From Bacteroidales bacterium (GTDB taxonomy: Bacteria; Bacteroidota; Bacteroidia; Bacteroidales; VadinHA17), in contig JARGFQ010000005.1 of assembly GCA_029210565.1 (NCBI GenBank), positions 66,317-100,947 on the forward strand: a stretch of DNA of 34,631 bases. The letters are read 5' to 3'. Shown in pieces: positions 8,458 to 17,352 of the stretch. The notes under the pieces were generated by a model that saw nothing but the letters and a program-made list of their open reading frames with translations, ran no database searches and was not told the DNA's origin. A program made the translations under genes and the position numbers. Positions within the stretch are counted from its first letter, which is position 1; every line of letters starts with the position of its first letter.

Positions 8458-9939
8458 ATGGGAATTGTTCGGAATCAGACGCTCCGCGGCACAGCATGGT
8501 CATATCTTGGAGCCCTCCTCGGGTTTGTGAATATTATCCTTCTTTCGCCGAAAGTCTTTAGCACGGGTGAGATAGGTGTTGTGCAGCTTCTGTTGTCGCT
8601 GGCCACCATGCTGGCACAGTTTTCCAGTCTCGGATTCACCAATGTCATCAACAGGCTGTTCCCCTGGTTCAGGGACAGCCGTGAAAAGCACAACGGCTTC
8701 CTCGGGCTTGCGATGATCATTACCCTTGCCGGGTTCATCCTCGCACTGATATTTCTGAAGTTTTATTCTCCGTATTTTGAGAGGGTAAACATGGAGCGCT
8801 CGCCGCTGATAGCCGAATACTCATTCTATCTGCCGGCCTTGCTGCTGATCACGCTTCTCTTTAACCTGCTCGACAATTACAACAAGGTTTTATATGATGC
8901 CGTACTGGGTACCTTCCTGAAGGAATTCCTGTTCAGGGTGCTGAACTTTGGACTTATCTGTCTCTTCTGGTTCGGGGTCATCGACTTTTCAGGCTATCTC
9001 TTCGGGTATGTTGTCTCCCAGGGGGTTCCGCTCATCATTATTTTCATCAGCCTGCTGGTGAGAGGGGAGATATCGCTGAAGTTCAAGCCGGGATTTATCA
9101 CCCCAAAATTCAGGAAGGAGATTTTCTTTCTCTCACTGTTCGGCATTCTCACGGGTTTCAGCTCCATAATCCTTACCACACTCGACAAGGTGTTCATCAA
9201 CAGGTACCTGGGAGAAAATGAGGTAGGGATCTATGCTATTGCGACCTATTTTGCGGTGATGATAGCCCTGCCCGGCAGGTCGGTGGCCAAGATCTCCATA
9301 CCTTTTCTGGCAGAGTCGTGGAAGAATGATGACCTGGATACCATTTACGATCTCTACAAAAGGAGCAGTATCAATCAGTATGCCATCGGACTGTTGATCT
9401 TCACCGGGCTGGTTGTCAACCTCGACAACATATTCCGTCTCCTTCCGGAAGCTTACGGCAACAGCGGAGGTGTGATCATTATGGTCGGACTCGGGTACCT
9501 CATCAGCATCATTGCAGGCATCAACGGCATCATTCTGAGCACCTCAACGCTATACCGGTATCAGACCTGGCTGATGTTCATTCTGGTGGCTCTTTTCGTT
9601 GGCACCAGCATGATTTTCATACCATTATACGGCATCAACGGTGCTGCCCTGGCTACAATGATCTCCAACATTATTTACAATATGCTCGGTGTTGTTGTTG
9701 CAGGCAGGAAATTCGGCATCTGGCCCTTCAGCTCAAGTCATCTGAAGATGACTTTTGTAGCGGTTGCCGCTGCTCTTGCAGGGTTTGTTTTACCGCAGAT
9801 GTCGCTCGTCACAGACATACTGCTGAGTAGCCTGCTGGTAACGGTTGTTTATACCGCCGGCCTCTATTACTGGCGACTCTCTGATGATGTGAACAACCTG
9901 ATTGACCTGTTCGGCGGGAGGTTCAGGGGAGGATCATAG
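8458..9939 (+). CDS. Wzx-like polysaccharide flippase (MOP superfamily)
   Basis: This 493-residue polytopic protein has about 12-14 membrane segments. Its N-terminus (NQTLRGTAWSYLGALLGF) and 'FSTGEIGVVQLLLSLATM' are typical of the polysaccharide biosynthesis/oligosaccharide flippase group, followed by 'TTLDKVFINRYLGENEVGIY' at mid-protein. Such proteins move lipid-linked oligosaccharides across the inner membrane. The ATG at 8458, preceded by a GA-rich stretch, is preferred over a TTG at 8437 that lies within the -7 element. The gene is transcribed divergently from the YfhO-like gene, and its last 6 bp overlap the end of the convergent GT4 gene. Neighbouring glycan genes support a surface-polysaccharide role, but no polymerase or ligase is present here. 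Confidence 0.88.
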   Translation: MGIVRNQTLRGTAWSYLGALLGFVNIILLSPKVFSTGEIGVVQLLLSLATMLAQFSSLGFTNVINRLFPWFRDSREKHNGFLGLAMIITLAGFILALIFLKFYSPYFERVNMERSPLIAEYSFYLPALLLITLLFNLLDNYNKVLYDAVLGTFLKEFLFRVLNFGLICLFWFGVIDFSGYLFGYVVSQGVPLIIIFISLLVRGEISLKFKPGFITPKFRKEIFFLSLFGILTGFSSIILTTLDKVFINRYLGENEVGIYAIATYFAVMIALPGRSVAKISIPFLAESWKNDDLDTIYDLYKRSSINQYAIGLLIFTGLVVNLDNIFRLLPEAYGNSGGVIIMVGLGYLISIIAGINGIILSTSTLYRYQTWLMFILVALFVGTSMIFIPLYGINGAALATMISNIIYNMLGVVVAGRKFGIWPFSSSHLKMTFVAVAAALAGFVLPQMSLVTDILLSSLLVTVVYTAGLYYWRLSDDVNNLIDLFGGRFRGGS

Positions 9940-11214
9940 GATATCGCCCAGCATCTCACCAAGCTTTGATGAGAGTGCCCGGCGTGAGTATTCAAGGTGA
10001 TGGCCGCTTCGTTTAACCGGCTTGCCCTCAGCCACTCTCAGAATGAAATTCTTAATGCCCGGGGTATCATGGTAGGTAAATATGCCCTGGTAGCCGCATT
10101 TCACCAGCAGCTGAGATGCATCGCCGTCCTTCGGCCCCAACAGCAGTATTGGTTTTTCGGTTGCCAGGTACTCAAAAATCTTTCCGGTAAGGATTGACCT
10201 GTTTGACGCATGGTCAGGGATTATCAGCAGGAGCATGCTTGATTCCATCATATGCCTTATTGCCACTGGATGGTCGCAGTATGGAATGAATTCCGTGCCC
10301 GTTTCACCTGCGGGAAAAAGTGCCCGGACCGGCTCAGATACCGTGCCGACAAACCTGAGGTTCACCGGCTGGCCGCCGGCACGCAGCTCCTGTATGGCAT
10401 CCAGAAACCCGATAACCGGGTATGACGGTGAGAGTGTTCCGACGTAGGTTATGGTAAGGGTGTCAGGCAGCGTAGGTACGATACCCTCGAAATCCTCTTC
10501 ATCAAACCCGTTTGGGAGCACGTGTGTCTTGTCCGCGATATTTTCCCCCTTTCCTGCGAGGAGGGATGCCAGTGTGTTGCCAACAGTAATGATGCTGTCG
10601 GCTTTTGAAAGCACATTCTTTTCCATGCGGCGGTCAATTATTCTTGCCGGCAGGGAAGGTTTGAACAGGTCGTAGTAGTAGATATCGGTCCAAGGATCCC
10701 TCATATCAGCCACCCATTTGATCTTCGGAAAGCGGCGCTTCAGCCTGAGGCCGATAAGCTGTGTTGAATGAGGAGGGCTTGTTGTGATTACGTGGGTGAC
10801 GTTCTGGCTCCGGATCAGCTCGCAGGCCTTGCGGAATGCATAGCTGTTCCATCCCTTTCGGGGGTCGGGGATAAAGAAATTACCCCGGATGAAGCGGCTG
10901 AGCCTGCTCTTACTGTCATTGTCAGCGCCTGAGGCAAATCCTGAATGAGGGATTTTCGACTGATCCTTGCTGTAGAGAGTAAAGTAATTGACTGCCTTAG
11001 TCCTGTATACTTCAACGTCGAGGGGTATTTCACCGTACAGCGACTCATCCCTGTAGGGGTAGGCGGCATATTCAGGGTCGACGGTCAGAACGGCAGGCAT
11101 CCAGCCGGAGGACGGGAGGTATTTGGCAAACTTGAGCCACCGCTGCACCCCTGCGCCTCCGCTGGGAGGCCAGTAGTAGGTTATAATCAGAACCTTTCCC
11201 GGCCTTGACCTCAT
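9934..11214 (-). CDS. GT4-like glycosyltransferase
   Basis: This 426-residue protein has two Rossmann halves typical of GT-B enzymes. The N-terminus has 'YYWPPSGGAGVQRWLKFAKY' (about 12-31), a donor/acceptor loop seen in GT4-like family members. The C-terminal half has 'ITYVGTLSP' and 'GKIFEYLATEKPILLLGP', which resembles the sugar-nucleotide site. It probably transfers a sugar during surface-glycan synthesis; donor and acceptor are unknown. The ATG lies one base after the glyQS stop (TAA-A-ATG), so it is almost certainly transcribed from the glyQS promoter. Its 3' end overlaps the flippase by 6 bp. Confidence 0.85.
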   Translation of the reverse strand: MRSRPGKVLIITYYWPPSGGAGVQRWLKFAKYLPSSGWMPAVLTVDPEYAAYPYRDESLYGEIPLDVEVYRTKAVNYFTLYSKDQSKIPHSGFASGADNDSKSRLSRFIRGNFFIPDPRKGWNSYAFRKACELIRSQNVTHVITTSPPHSTQLIGLRLKRRFPKIKWVADMRDPWTDIYYYDLFKPSLPARIIDRRMEKNVLSKADSIITVGNTLASLLAGKGENIADKTHVLPNGFDEEDFEGIVPTLPDTLTITYVGTLSPSYPVIGFLDAIQELRAGGQPVNLRFVGTVSEPVRALFPAGETGTEFIPYCDHPVAIRHMMESSMLLLIIPDHASNRSILTGKIFEYLATEKPILLLGPKDGDASQLLVKCGYQGIFTYHDTPGIKNFILRVAEGKPVKRSGHHLEYSRRALSSKLGEMLGDIL

Positions 11215-11215
11215 T

Positions 11216-12766
11216 TTACAGTTTCTTAAGTTGCTCCTGCAGGCTTACCTTGTCGGCAATTATATTTTTCAGATCAGCAATGGCTACCCGCTCCTGAAGC
11301 ATGGTATCGCGGTATCTTATGGTGACCGTCTCGTCATCCACGGTCTGATAGTCGATGGTAATGCAGTAGGGTGTGCCAATGGCATCCTGTCTGCGGTAGC
11401 GCTTGCCTATCGAGTCCTTCTCATCATACTGGCAGTTGAAGTCGAACTTAAGGCCATCAACAATCCTGCGTGAGATGTCGGGCAGACCGTCCTTCCGGAC
11501 AAGGGGAAGCACGGCGAGCTTTACGGGTGCAAGCACTGACGGCAGCCTGAGAACGACCCTGCTGTCAGGAACACCGTCCTCTCCGGTGAGGTCCTCTTCG
11601 TAATATGATGCAGATATCACCTGGAGGAACATACGGTCGACGCCGATGGAGGTTTCAATCACATATGGTATATATGATTCATTGATTTCAGGATCAAAGT
11701 ACTGCATCTTCCTGCCGCTGTACTGCTGGTGTTGTTTCAGATCGAAGTCGGTTCTGGAGTGGATGCCTTCCACCTCCCTGAATCCGAACGGGAATTTGTA
11801 TTCTATGTCAGCTGCCGCATTGGCATAGTGGGCTAGCTTGTCATGGTCATGGAAACGGTAGTTTTCGTCTCCGAAGCCCAGGGCACGGTGCCATTTCATC
11901 CGTGCCTCCTTCCAGTGGCTGAACCACTGCAGCTCCGTACCCGGCTTAACGAAGAACTGCATCTCCATCTGTTCGAACTCGCGCATGCGGAAGATGAACT
12001 GCCGTGCGACGATCTCGTTTCTGAAGGCCTTGCCTATCTGCGCTATTCCGAAGGGCAGCTTCATGCGCCCTGTTTTCTGGACATTCAGGAAGTTAACGAA
12101 GATACCCTGGGCAGTCTCGGGGCGGAGATAAATCTTCATTGCTCCGTCGGAGGTAGAGCCTATCTCCGTTGAGAACATCAGGTTAAAATGCCTTACTTCA
12201 GTCCAGTTTTTTGTGCCTGAGACGGGGCATACTATCTCACTGTCAACGATTATCTGTCTCAGTTCGGCGAGATCGGGTCCGGCCAGGGCATCAACAAACC
12301 TTTGGTGAATCTGTTCATGTTTTCCGCTAATCTCCAGTATGCGCGGGTTTGTTGACCTGTACAGCTCCTCGTCGAATTTTTCACCGAACCTGTTCCTGGC
12401 CTTCTCGACCTCCTTTTCAATCTTTTCCGACAGCTTTTCAAGATGCTCTTCGATAAGTACATCGGCACGGTATCTCTTCTTGCTGTCCCTGTTGTCGATC
12501 AGGGGGTCATTGAAGGCATCGACGTGGCCTGAGGCTTTCCACGCGGTCGGGTGCATGAATATCGCAGAATCAAGCCCGACGATATTTTCATGGAGCAGGA
12601 CCATGCTGTCCCACCAGTACTTTTTTATATTGTTTTTCAGTTCAACGCCGTACTGGCCATAGTCATACACGGCTGCCAGACCGTCATAGATTTCACTTGA
12701 GGGAAAAATGTAACCGTACTCCTTGCAGTGCGCGACGAGTTTTTTAAAGAGATCTTCCTGGGCCAT
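11216..12766 (-). CDS. glyQS: Glycyl-tRNA synthetase (alpha2 type, class II)
   Basis: At 516 residues this is the homodimeric class II GlyRS, not the bacterial alpha2-beta2 form. The N-terminal 'YGYIFPSSEIYDGLAAVYDYG' region lies at about 18-37. The class II motif 2 arginine region (RNEIVARQFIFRMREFEQME) lies near 250-270, and motif 3 (ETSIGVDRMFL) near 375. The C-terminal anticodon-binding domain follows (LAPVKLAVLPL to the end). It charges tRNA-Gly in the cytoplasm. A consensus-like promoter lies at 12798-12829. The gene is followed after one base by the GT4 gene, an unusual operon partner. Confidence 0.96.
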   Translation of the reverse strand: MAQEDLFKKLVAHCKEYGYIFPSSEIYDGLAAVYDYGQYGVELKNNIKKYWWDSMVLLHENIVGLDSAIFMHPTAWKASGHVDAFNDPLIDNRDSKKRYRADVLIEEHLEKLSEKIEKEVEKARNRFGEKFDEELYRSTNPRILEISGKHEQIHQRFVDALAGPDLAELRQIIVDSEIVCPVSGTKNWTEVRHFNLMFSTEIGSTSDGAMKIYLRPETAQGIFVNFLNVQKTGRMKLPFGIAQIGKAFRNEIVARQFIFRMREFEQMEMQFFVKPGTELQWFSHWKEARMKWHRALGFGDENYRFHDHDKLAHYANAAADIEYKFPFGFREVEGIHSRTDFDLKQHQQYSGRKMQYFDPEINESYIPYVIETSIGVDRMFLQVISASYYEEDLTGEDGVPDSRVVLRLPSVLAPVKLAVLPLVRKDGLPDISRRIVDGLKFDFNCQYDEKDSIGKRYRRQDAIGTPYCITIDYQTVDDETVTIRYRDTMLQERVAIADLKNIIADKVSLQEQLKKL

Positions 12767-12797
12767 AATAACTTTTGGGTTCTGCCTGTTAACCGGG

Positions 12798-12829
12798 CAA
12801 AAGTATATTAAAATCCGCTGTTTTACAAT
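12798..12829 (-). promoter_or_regulatory. Promoter for glyQS
   Basis: Minus strand: ATTG (12829-12826), 20 bases, then TACTTTTG (12805-12798), a perfect TAnnTTTG -7 element with a near-consensus -33. The predicted leader is about 25 nt. Confidence 0.55.
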
Positions 12830-12856
12830 TGACCGAAATGGTGTAAAATCAATTTG

Positions 12857-12864
12857 TATCTTTG
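12857..12864 (+). promoter_or_regulatory. -7 element for nadB
   Basis: TATCTTTG matches the TAnnTTTG consensus exactly and lies 24 bp before the nadB ATG at 12889. There is no good -33 element at 19-21 bp; the nearest TTG (12829-12831) is 25 bp away. Confidence 0.4.
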
Positions 12865-12888
12865 CTAATCGTCTTTGAAAATGGCTGT

Positions 12889-14466
12889 ATGAAAGTTCGG
12901 TGTGATTTTCTGGTAATAGGATCGGGTATCGCCGGTCTCTCCTTTGCCCTCAAGGCAGCGGATCACGGTACGGTATGCGTGGTCACCAAGGCAGGGATGG
13001 ATGACTGCAGCACACAGTATGCCCAGGGGGGCATTGCGGCGGTGATGTATGAGCCTGACAATATCGAGAAGCATATCCGGGATACCATGGTGGCAGGTGC
13101 AGGTTACTGCCATGAGGAGGTGGTGAGGATGGTAGTCAGTGAAGCCCCGGCAAGGATCAGGGATCTGATAGAATGGGGTGTGGATTTTGACAGGAAGCCT
13201 GACGGCAGGCTCGACATGGCGATGGAAGGCGGTCACACCGAGCAAAGGATACTTCATCAGAAGGATTCCACGGGGGCGGCGATAGAGGAGGTTCTGATAA
13301 AGAGGGTTAGGGGACACAAAAACATCACTGTTTTTGAGAATCATTTTGCCATCGATCTTCTCACCCAGCATAACCTCGGGGAGTATGTTACCAGGGAGTG
13401 GAAGGACATTCAGTGCTACGGAGCCTATGTGGCAGATCTGGAGAGCAGCAAGGTAAAGACATTCCTTGCAAAGGTTACCGTTCTGGCTACCGGGGGATGC
13501 GGCAACATATATCTTACCACCACCAACCCCGTTGTTGCCACGGGTGACGGCATGGCCATGGTACACAGGGCTAACGGGATCCTGGAGAATATGGAGTTTA
13601 TCCAGTTTCATCCCACATCACTGTATAATCCCAATGTCAGGCCATCCTTTCTGATCACAGAGGCCCTGAGGGGTTTCGGTGCGGAGTTGCGCAACAGTGA
13701 CGGGGAGAAGTTCATGCCCAGGTATCATGTCAGGGGGTCGCTGGCCCCGCGCGATGTTGTGGCGAGGGCCATTGACAACGAGATGAAGCTCAGGGGGGAT
13801 GACTATGTATGGCTTGACTGTACGCATCTTGATGCCGGAGAGCTAAGGTCACATTTCCCTCACATTTATGAAAAGTGCATGGAGGGAGACATTGATATCA
13901 CACGACAGATGATACCCGTGGTTCCTGCGGCGCACTACTCATGCGGCGGGGTAAAGGTTAACATGAACGGCAGAAGCTCTATAGACCGCCTTTACGCGAT
14001 AGGAGAGGTCTCTTCCACAGGGCTTCACGGGGCCAACAGACTGGCATCGAACTCGCTCATCGAGGCTGCCGTATATGCACACAGGGCTGCACGGGATGCT
14101 GCGGGCCGGATAGCAGGACTGAGTTTTGAGGAGGAGATCCCCCTATGGAACTACCACGGCACCACAAACCTCGAGGAGATGATCCTGGTGACCCAGAATT
14201 ACAAGGAGATGCAGATGATCATGAGTAACTATGTAGGTATTGTGAGGTCAGATCTCAGGCTGGCACGGGCAAAGACAAGGCTCGAGATCATCTATCAGGA
14301 GACGGAAGACCTCTACCGCCGGTCAACGATCTCGAGACAGCTAATAGAGCTTCGCAACCTGATCGCTGCCGGATACCTGGTAATAAAGATGGCAAAGAAC
14401 AGGAAAGAGAGTCTCGGACTGCATTACTCAATAGATTATCCGGCAAGGCCGGGCTCAGAATTTTAA
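12889..14466 (+). CDS. nadB: L-aspartate oxidase
   Basis: This 525-residue flavoprotein oxidises L-aspartate to iminoaspartate, the first step of de novo NAD synthesis. It opens with an FAD Rossmann motif (VIGSGIAGLSFAL). 'STQYAQGGIAAVM' follows near residue 45 and 'EGGHTEQRILHQKDSTGAAI' near 115. Active-site sequences include 'EFIQFHPTSLY', 'GFGAELRNSDGEKFM', 'PRDVVARAID' and 'HYSCGGVKVN'. The C-terminal helical domain is normal. These features separate it from the related SdhA at 19650-21566. I use the ATG at 12889; the in-frame TTG at 12862 overlaps the -7 element. nadA and nadC are not in the window. The CPBP gene begins at the base after its stop. Confidence 0.95.
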   Translation: MKVRCDFLVIGSGIAGLSFALKAADHGTVCVVTKAGMDDCSTQYAQGGIAAVMYEPDNIEKHIRDTMVAGAGYCHEEVVRMVVSEAPARIRDLIEWGVDFDRKPDGRLDMAMEGGHTEQRILHQKDSTGAAIEEVLIKRVRGHKNITVFENHFAIDLLTQHNLGEYVTREWKDIQCYGAYVADLESSKVKTFLAKVTVLATGGCGNIYLTTTNPVVATGDGMAMVHRANGILENMEFIQFHPTSLYNPNVRPSFLITEALRGFGAELRNSDGEKFMPRYHVRGSLAPRDVVARAIDNEMKLRGDDYVWLDCTHLDAGELRSHFPHIYEKCMEGDIDITRQMIPVVPAAHYSCGGVKVNMNGRSSIDRLYAIGEVSSTGLHGANRLASNSLIEAAVYAHRAARDAAGRIAGLSFEEEIPLWNYHGTTNLEEMILVTQNYKEMQMIMSNYVGIVRSDLRLARAKTRLEIIYQETEDLYRRSTISRQLIELRNLIAAGYLVIKMAKNRKESLGLHYSIDYPARPGSEF

Positions 14467-15483
14467 ATGTCTATTTCCATGGAAAGCAACGAAATCCTTG
14501 AATCGCCCGTACAGGGCGACGCCCCGTTCATAACCGCACCCTTCAGGGGAAAAAATGCCTTCTGGAGGTATTTCCTGGGAGGGGTGATCCCATTTCTTGT
14601 CTCCAATATCATCGGAGCAATCCCACTGGGGATAGTGATGGTAGCCTATGCCCTTGACGGTTCTGAAGTCCCCCAGAAGGGAGGAATGCCCGATTTTGAG
14701 ATGATGGGGATTGATCCCAACCTTGGCTTGCTCCTTCTCCTGTTTCCATTTATTCTTGCCTTCTTTACGATAGTCTTACTTATAAAGCCGTTACATAACC
14801 GCAGTTTTGGCACGGTAATCAACGGTGGCAGGAGAGTGCGATGGGGGAGGGTGCTCTTCTCGGCACTGGTATGGACGGTCATCTCAGCTCTCTGGCTGGT
14901 CTGGTCTGTCAGGTCAGACCCGGGCAACTTTAACCTTAACAACACCTCCAACAGCCTGATCATCCTTGCGGCAATCGCAATACTGCTGATACCTTTCCAG
15001 GCGGCCTATGAAGAGATTCTGTTCAGGGGCTATCTGATGCAGGGTTTTACGGTACTGTCACGCAACAGATGGCTTCCCATTGTTATTACCTCGATACTGT
15101 TCGGGCTTATGCATGCCCTCAACCCGGAGGTTCAGGAATACGGTTTCATGACGATGATACCGCAGTATGTATTTTTCGGGCTCGTCTTCGCCATTCTGAC
15201 AATGCTTGATGACGGCATCGAGTTAGCCATCGGGGCCCATGCAGCCAACAATGCTTTTCTCTCAATCTTCGTTACCCATAAGGACGCTGCTCTTCAGACG
15301 CCGGCAATGTATGAGCAGCTTGAGATACACCCGTGGCAGGAATTTGCGGGGCTGGTAGCCATGTCAGTGCTGTTTATTGCTATCATGGCTGTGGTGTACC
15401 GGCGGAAGGATATCCGGAGGCTCTACGCCAGGGTGGTTGTCTCACACACCGTAGATGCCGGTCAGGCTCTCACCTCTGAATGA
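14467..15483 (+). CDS. CPBP family intramembrane glutamic endopeptidase
   Basis: This 338-residue polytopic protein (about 7-8 membrane spans) carries the CPBP/Abi signatures: 'EEILFRG' at 182-188 (catalytic E182/E183 and R187), 'FGLMH' with H216, and 'AHAANN' with H258. These match the glutamate protease group related to Rce1. Its substrate is unknown. The ATG starts at the base after the nadB TAA, so it is co-transcribed with nadB, although the two functions have no obvious link. Its last 42 bp overlap the 3' end of dusB on the other strand. Confidence 0.88.
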   Translation: MSISMESNEILESPVQGDAPFITAPFRGKNAFWRYFLGGVIPFLVSNIIGAIPLGIVMVAYALDGSEVPQKGGMPDFEMMGIDPNLGLLLLLFPFILAFFTIVLLIKPLHNRSFGTVINGGRRVRWGRVLFSALVWTVISALWLVWSVRSDPGNFNLNNTSNSLIILAAIAILLIPFQAAYEEILFRGYLMQGFTVLSRNRWLPIVITSILFGLMHALNPEVQEYGFMTMIPQYVFFGLVFAILTMLDDGIELAIGAHAANNAFLSIFVTHKDAALQTPAMYEQLEIHPWQEFAGLVAMSVLFIAIMAVVYRRKDIRRLYARVVVSHTVDAGQALTSE

Positions 15484-16455
15484 CCCCCACTTCTCGCTTA
15501 TCTCCCCGATAATCCCTCTTATCTCGTCAACGTCGAGGGAGGTGAGGAGCCGGAGCCTTGTATCCCTGAAACTGGGCAGTCCCTTGAAATAGTTGGATAG
15601 ATGCCTTCGCATCTCAAGTATGGCACTTTTGCCCTCCTTGTGCTCGAGTGACTTTTCCAGGTGCAGCAGTGCCAGGTCGGCTTTCTCGCCGACAGTCGGT
15701 TCGGGTATCAGCTCACCTGTGTTGAGGTAGTGGCGTATCTCCCTGAAGATCCAGGGCCTACCGAAGGTGGCTCTGCCTATCATGATTGCGTCAACACCGT
15801 AGCGGTCGAACATCAGCTTCGCTTTTTCAGGAGTGTTGATGTCGCCATTGCCGATAACGGGTATCTTCATGCGGGGGTTGTTTTTCACCTCGCCAATGAG
15901 TGTCCAGTCCGCTTCCCCACGATACATCTGCGACCGGGTGCGGCCATGTATTGTCAGCCCGGCTATTCCCGTATCCTGCAATTGTTCCGCCAGATCCACG
16001 ATGATCTTATTGTTTTCGTCCCAACCCAGCCTGGTCTTGACTGTAACGGGTATCTTAACGGCTCTGACAATTGCAGAGGTCATTTCGATCATCAGGGGAA
16101 AATTCTGAAGCATCCCGGCGCCGGCACCGCGGGCAGCGATTTTCCTCACCGGACAGCCGAAGTTGAGGTCAATAAGGTCCGGATCGGCCTCACTGGCCCT
16201 GAGTGCGGCCTCGACCATTGAGTCAATGATGTGGCCGTAGAGCTGGATCCCTATTGGCCGCTCATAGTCGAACAGGTCGAGCTTCTTCACGCTCTTCCTG
16301 CCATCCCTTATCAGTCCGTCGGAAGAGATGAATTCGGTATACATAAAATCGGCCCCGAACATCTTGCAGACATACCTGAAGGAGGGGTCTGTAATATCCT
16401 CCATGGGAGCCAGGAAGAGAGGCTGATCCCTTAATATGGTGTTGCCGAGTTGCAA
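15442..16455 (-). CDS. dusB: tRNA-dihydrouridine synthase, TTG start
   Basis: This 337-residue FMN enzyme reduces uridine to dihydrouridine in tRNA D-loops. It has 'LFLAPMEDITDPSFR' at 13-27, the catalytic cysteine in 'LNFGCPVRKIAARGAGAGML' (C101), 'IHGRTRSQMYRGEADW' near 194-209, 'VIGNGDI', and 'MIGRATFGRPWIF'. The DusB type is inferred from these motifs. The start is the TTG at 16455: its N-terminus (QLGN) lines up with the usual family start, and no in-frame ATG lies nearby upstream. It begins 7 bp after the stop of the unknown gene at 16463-17203, suggesting an operon. It overlaps the CPBP gene by 42 bp at the 3' end. Confidence 0.93.
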   Translation of the reverse strand: MQLGNTILRDQPLFLAPMEDITDPSFRYVCKMFGADFMYTEFISSDGLIRDGRKSVKKLDLFDYERPIGIQLYGHIIDSMVEAALRASEADPDLIDLNFGCPVRKIAARGAGAGMLQNFPLMIEMTSAIVRAVKIPVTVKTRLGWDENNKIIVDLAEQLQDTGIAGLTIHGRTRSQMYRGEADWTLIGEVKNNPRMKIPVIGNGDINTPEKAKLMFDRYGVDAIMIGRATFGRPWIFREIRHYLNTGELIPEPTVGEKADLALLHLEKSLEHKEGKSAILEMRRHLSNYFKGLPSFRDTRLRLLTSLDVDEIRGIIGEISEKWGSFRGESLTGIYGV

Positions 16456-16462
16456 TGCAGGT

Positions 16463-17203
16463 CTATTGGTTTTCCTGTTTCACTTCAAACAGGGTGGGGG
16501 AAAGATCGCGAGCGGCAGTCTCATTCTTACGGAAGACATACGCCACTCCGTATTTTTCGGCACTGGCCCTCTTTTCATCCTCGGGAAGCGAGGAGAACTT
16601 ACCCTCGATCTCATTCCACAGAAGGGTTATCAGTTCGTCAGCCTCACTGCGCATGTCAGCGGTGCGGCTGACACAGTCGGAGGCCCGGCGGTTAATGGTC
16701 TTATAATGGTTGCGTGTCTCCAGGAATTTCTCATACCGTACCTTGACAACAGCAATAGAGGGGTTGGTGACCGGTGAGCTTCCCTTCCGGATCCGGTATT
16801 CCTCCCCGTCAATAATTCGTTTGCCCCATGCCACTAGCTCGTTCTCGGTTGTCAGAGAGGGTATGGATCCGTCGTCCGGGGCAATACCGTAGAACGATCT
16901 TGTTTCGGGCGGAATCTCACCCCTTGCCACAGACATGTTCATTACTTTCAGGAAGTGGGTGATATAGATCCTCGCTTTCCGTGCGGTCTCCTGGTTGCTC
17001 CGGCTCTTTTCGGACTGGTTGGCAAGGGTCTGCCGCTGATGGCTTATGGCATTCTCAAAGAGAGGAAGGAAGGCCTGCAGCTTTACGAGGGTCTTCATGG
17101 AGAATGCGAGCCTGAACGGAGGGATATTCTTGCTCATTTCAATGGCTTTCTTCATGGCGCGTAGCCGGGCCGTGTCAGTATTAGGAAGGCGGCGATAAGG
17201 CAT
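16463..17203 (-). CDS. Conserved Bacteroidota protein of unknown function
   Basis: This 246-residue soluble protein has no signal peptide or membrane span and is mostly charged and helical. The N-terminus (PYRRLPNTDTARLRAMKKAI), a central stretch (ARIYITHFLKVMNMSVARGE, about 78-97) and 'NPSIAVVKVRYEKF' (about 147-160) resemble a family that I recognise as widespread in Bacteroidota but without a named function. A long helical region between about 160 and 215 could form a coiled coil. It starts at the ATG at 17203, leads into dusB with a 7-bp gap, and diverges from pepP across a 149-bp AT-rich spacer. No catalytic motif is apparent. Confidence 0.82.
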   Translation of the reverse strand: MPYRRLPNTDTARLRAMKKAIEMSKNIPPFRLAFSMKTLVKLQAFLPLFENAISHQRQTLANQSEKSRSNQETARKARIYITHFLKVMNMSVARGEIPPETRSFYGIAPDDGSIPSLTTENELVAWGKRIIDGEEYRIRKGSSPVTNPSIAVVKVRYEKFLETRNHYKTINRRASDCVSRTADMRSEADELITLLWNEIEGKFSSLPEDEKRASAEKYGVAYVFRKNETAARDLSPTLFEVKQENQ

Positions 17204-17352
17204 AAGGAACTGATATAATCAAGATTAACGTACTGCGAATATATATAATTTCATACAGATAACCATGCCCTTCGCAATTACAATTGACTATTATCCTGAA
17301 AAAACTCGGCAGCTCTTGTTACCTTAGCAATCTGGAACCAAAATAATCAGAT

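Noticed and set aside
12865..13611. Minus-strand reading frame opposite nadB
   Set aside because: It is wholly antisense to conserved nadB sequence and has no recognisable domain.
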